Origin: Rotaria sordida
Taxonomy: Eukaryota; Rotifera; Eurotatoria; Philodinida; Philodinidae
Length of the DNA: 64,000 nt
Reading direction: 5' to 3'
Assembly: GCA_905250125.1 (NCBI GenBank)
Contig: CAJNOL010000233.1
Location: forward strand, 99,513 to 163,512
Below the pieces are notes generated by a model that searched no databases, was not told the DNA's origin, and saw only the letters and a list, made by a program, of their open reading frames with translations. The translations under genes and the position numbers were made by a program. Positions 44,768-64,000 of the stretch are shown here, piece by piece; within the stretch, counting starts at the first letter, position 1; every line of letters begins with the position of its first letter.

Positions 44768-45150
44768 TCTGGGATCTCGTGAGAACGCTAAACCTAGTTT
44801 TCCAGCACACAGAACCCGAAAATAAAAGCTTTTTTGATAACATGGAGCGTCAGGGCAATTAATTGACATGTCTCCAAGCTCGTCACGAGATTTTTTGACT
44901 ACATTACATAAATTTTAAAGGAACATGAAAAATATTTTTTGTCTAGTTTTTCTTTAGGAAATGGAGAAAAATCTATTTTAGGGCGCTGCTTACTATTGAG
45001 TTAGTTACATCAAAAAACGTCGCAAAGAACACGGAAACGTTTTATTTCATAAGGAATCAATTGCTCTATTACTCTGTGTAATCAAATAGCAATTTTTTTC
45101 AAACTCTGTGTACTGAAAAAACAAGGTTTTGAATTTTCTAGAGATCCTGA
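44768..45150. repeat. Fold-back element related to the one in MARK intron 16
   Basis: The left end (CTGGGATCTCGTGAGAACGC) is a diverged inverse of the right end (TTTTCTAGAGATCCTGAG). AAAAAACGTCGCAAAGAACA parallels AAAAAACATCGTAGAGAACT in the 37.5-kb element. It is older or more eroded than that copy. Confidence 0.6.
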
Positions 45151-46574
45151 GTTTTGAGAAAACTATAAAGACTTTATTTCTCTTAAATCCTTGTTGGGAA
45201 CAATTTTCTCTATTCAATTTACTATTTAGATTCTTTACACAAGATATTATTACGGGGAAAAAAATCGAAAGTAAATCTATATGGTCAGTTTTTGGAATCA
45301 CTGTATATTTCTGTTTGTGCTATTTGTTAATAACTATTTCTCTTTGATTTGTTTTCCTTGAAGCTTATGTATATGAAGTATGCACTTGTTGGTATGTCAG
45401 AGTTAACATACTTGACTGTTTTACTGATGTAACTCCGACTCTGACGAAGCCGGAGTGGGATTCAGTTTTTGGAATCTGATGTAAGACTCTAATATGTAAT
45501 GCATATATGGATTTGTGCTTTTCTATCATATATATTAGTGATTTTTCCTATTGTTGTTATTTTATAAATGCACACGCACGTCTTCTCGCCAGGGAACACT
45601 CGTGCTCTATTGTTCTTCTTACTTTCTGCTTCTATCTTTACAAAGTTATTGGTATTAATAAACCGACCTCATGATCACAAAATGCATAACACTTACCACT
45701 ATTAAACTTTCTTTTCCTTTTTTTTTTGTTACAAAATATACCTTTAAAAAAGACCTTGACGCATTGAATATGTTATGAAAATGTTAGCCTTGATTCTTAC
45801 TAAAAAGAGATGTTATTGGTTAATTTGATTTTCTTTTTAATTTAAAATTCATACGAAATTAAAAAAAAAAATCTACTATTTCTTCCTTGATTACTAGAGT
45901 GAGTACTATGTAAGTAAGGAATGATTGGGAAAATGTGTTTTATCAATTCTCATTTACGTAGTATTCTTCTAATAATACTATTTTTTAAAAATACAATCAT
46001 TCATTTCAAGGTTATATCAGCTTAAATAAATCTATTTGCACATGAAATTGCCAATTGTTGATGAATATACTTATAGTATATCGAAAGTAGTGATAGATGC
46101 AAAATCAATACTGTGTAGAAAAGTTGAGTACATTTTCTGTTTTATTCATTCTTCACATGATTACAGAAACGAGACCTTAAATTTCGGTTCTCAATCTCTT
46201 GCGTTTTACAATTCATTGGAGAAAATTCAATTCAATAAGCAGTCTACTTAATCAATAAGCATTAGCAGTCTGACGCGAAGATCATTGGCTTAATCATTGA
46301 TGACACAGAAGAAGTACCCAAGCAGTATATCGAAACTCTAGAATCTGACTCTTGAGTCAGATGATGATGCCATATTGCCAGTCTGTACTTGAGAAAATTT
46401 TCTCTACATATGCGCCGATAGGAAGAATAGTGCTTTATATTTCCCCCATATTCCATTATTCTTCAACAAGTATAATAATAATAATAAAATTTCGATAAGA
46501 ACTGTTTGTTATGATCTATGACGATGATGTTAAAGCTTATTTCAACGAAAAAACAAGCCGAGTTGATACATTCT
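45151..46574. other. Intergenic stretch, nothing recognised
   Basis: AT-rich DNA. Open frames at 45047-45347 and 46036-46251 show no conserved features. Confidence 0.45.
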
Positions 46575-47122
46575 GAATAACTTTCGATAGAGTCAAGATA
46601 GAGAGTTACGCCTTTCACCTTTAGAAAGAGCATATGAAAATGCATCGAATTGTAAATTACCGATTTTTCATCTGGTTTTCTCAGAATTTTCAATTATCAG
46701 GTGCGTTATTTCAGCTGTCCATTGAAGACTTAAAAAATTGTGCAACGCTCAGATGTTTAGATTTCATCATTTACGAGTTGTAGAAGTATTCAACTTGCAA
46801 TTCGAAGTCACTTTTTCTAATAATTCCTGTTTAAAAAATCACTTTATTATCTTTTCGCTTTGATACAATATCATTTTTCGGCATTGTGTTTGAAAATTGA
46901 TCGAAGAAAACACTCAGACAACATATTAGAAAAGCCAATAGAACACGATTCAGTACATTTTCATCTCCTCTTTCTGATGGTAAAAAGCACAGTTCCATAT
47001 CTTGGTTCTATCAAAAGTTATTCAAAATACTTAAGAGACGGTCCATGAGAAAATCGAACATTTTTCAAAAGTATGGTCCTATTGAAAAATGTTCGACTTT
47101 CTCGTGCACCATCTCTTAAAAG
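46575..47122. repeat. Spaced inverted repeat ending in a near-perfect hairpin
   Basis: Segments 46575-46690 and 46925-47033 are inverted copies. For example, CTTTCGATAGAGTCAAGATA matches the inverse of TATCTTGGTTCTATCAAAAG. The right segment then runs into a tight hairpin at 47028-47122 in which GAGAAAATCGAACATTTTTC pairs with GAAAAATGTTCGACTTTCTC across a 13-nt loop. Confidence 0.8.
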
Positions 47123-47508
47123 TCTCATTTAAAACAAGCATCAATGAACTACATTTTTAATTGATATTGCCATATCGCTCATTGATTTTTGATGATTTCT
47201 TTTTAATAAAAATCGTTTTAAAGGAATACTTCTAGTTTATTTTGTTTGTTGTATAACAGTGACAAATATTCGATGAATTCAAAAAAACAAAAAAAAAAAA
47301 AGAAAAATACCCTTTCGAACTTTGACACTTCGATCACAGAAAAAGAAAATAAAACTGATTGATGATAAGAATCAAGGAAAAACAAAATCATTATGTGATG
47401 TCATATAAACTTGTTCCTGTTTAAAATACTTAGTTCTCAACAAAATGATTTTTTTTTTTGTATCATAGAATACTTCTTTCTTGATTCATTTAACTTTTTT
47501 GTATTTCT

Positions 47509-47514
47509 TTTATT
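47509..47514 (-). terminator. AATAAA poly(A) signal of SMG1
   Basis: AATAAA on the minus strand, about 31 nt after the SMG1 stop codon at 47545-47547. Confidence 0.65.
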
Positions 47515-47544
47515 GAAACCACAATTATCGTTATGCATATCTTC

Positions 47545-64000
<16,456 letters not shown>

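Noticed and set aside
46463..47048. Two peptide-similar frames on opposite strands taken as a gene pair
   Set aside because: They are the two arms of an inverted repeat. No start, splice or length support for real genes.

Overview
This is a strongly AT-rich animal genomic window with many very short introns (about 45-70 bp, GT..AG), five multi-exon or conserved genes all on the minus strand, a few small genes, and a heavy load of fold-back (inverted-repeat) elements. The gene set (FMR1/FXR-type RNA-binding protein, PIM-type kinase, PAR-1/MARK kinase, SMG1 kinase) is metazoan. The kelch fragment style, tiny introns and low-GC, homopolymer-rich DNA are most like a bdelloid rotifer (Rotaria/Adineta-type). 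That placement is an inference from texture and recall, not a search result.

Layout. 1-2.4 kb: a two-blade kelch fragment on the plus strand. 2.4-2.7 kb: a small secreted granulin-like protein (minus), followed by a 2-kb long inverted repeat. 4.8-11.3 kb: gene-poor, with one old dispersed repeat. 11.36-11.64 kb: a small two-exon Ser/Asn/Asp-rich protein. 12.84-17.66 kb: a 16-exon FMR1/FXR homologue, 684 aa by my exon chain. 18.30-18.87 kb: a three-exon single-pass membrane protein with two PPxY motifs. 22.47-27.65 kb: a PIM-family kinase with two mutually compatible first exons. 28-37 kb: a gene desert filled with nested fold-back elements and a pogo/Tigger-like MITE. 37.07-43.50 kb: a 17-exon PAR-1/MARK kinase (981 aa by my exon chain). 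47.55-64.0 kb: the 3' 38 exons of SMG1, including the kinase domain, insertion region and FATC, running off the right edge of the window.

The protein-coding genes do not form an operon-like system. They are ordinary housekeeping, regulatory and signalling genes: FMR1 for mRNP/translation control, SMG1 for nonsense-mediated decay, MARK for polarity and microtubules, PIM for survival/growth-type signalling. For FMR1, PIM, MARK and SMG1 the splice phases were followed exon by exon and give uninterrupted reading frames.

The most unusual structure is the repeat layer. Intron length is bimodal: nearly all introns are about 45-70 bp, and most of the longer ones (roughly 0.9-1.5 kb) hold a recognisable fold-back element or a fragment of one. 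At least four families can be told apart by eye. One has four copies (35.3, 48.5, 50.8 and 53.5 kb). One is split by a second, nearly palindromic element (60.7-61.6 kb). One has arms of about 260-280 bp (55.6-56.2 kb). Several families appear to share a similar terminal sequence. Short word-like degenerate repeats (GGTTCG-, TGTGGG- and CATGGGATGGG-type) are also scattered outside genes and in introns. All coordinates were read by hand and may be off by a base or two.
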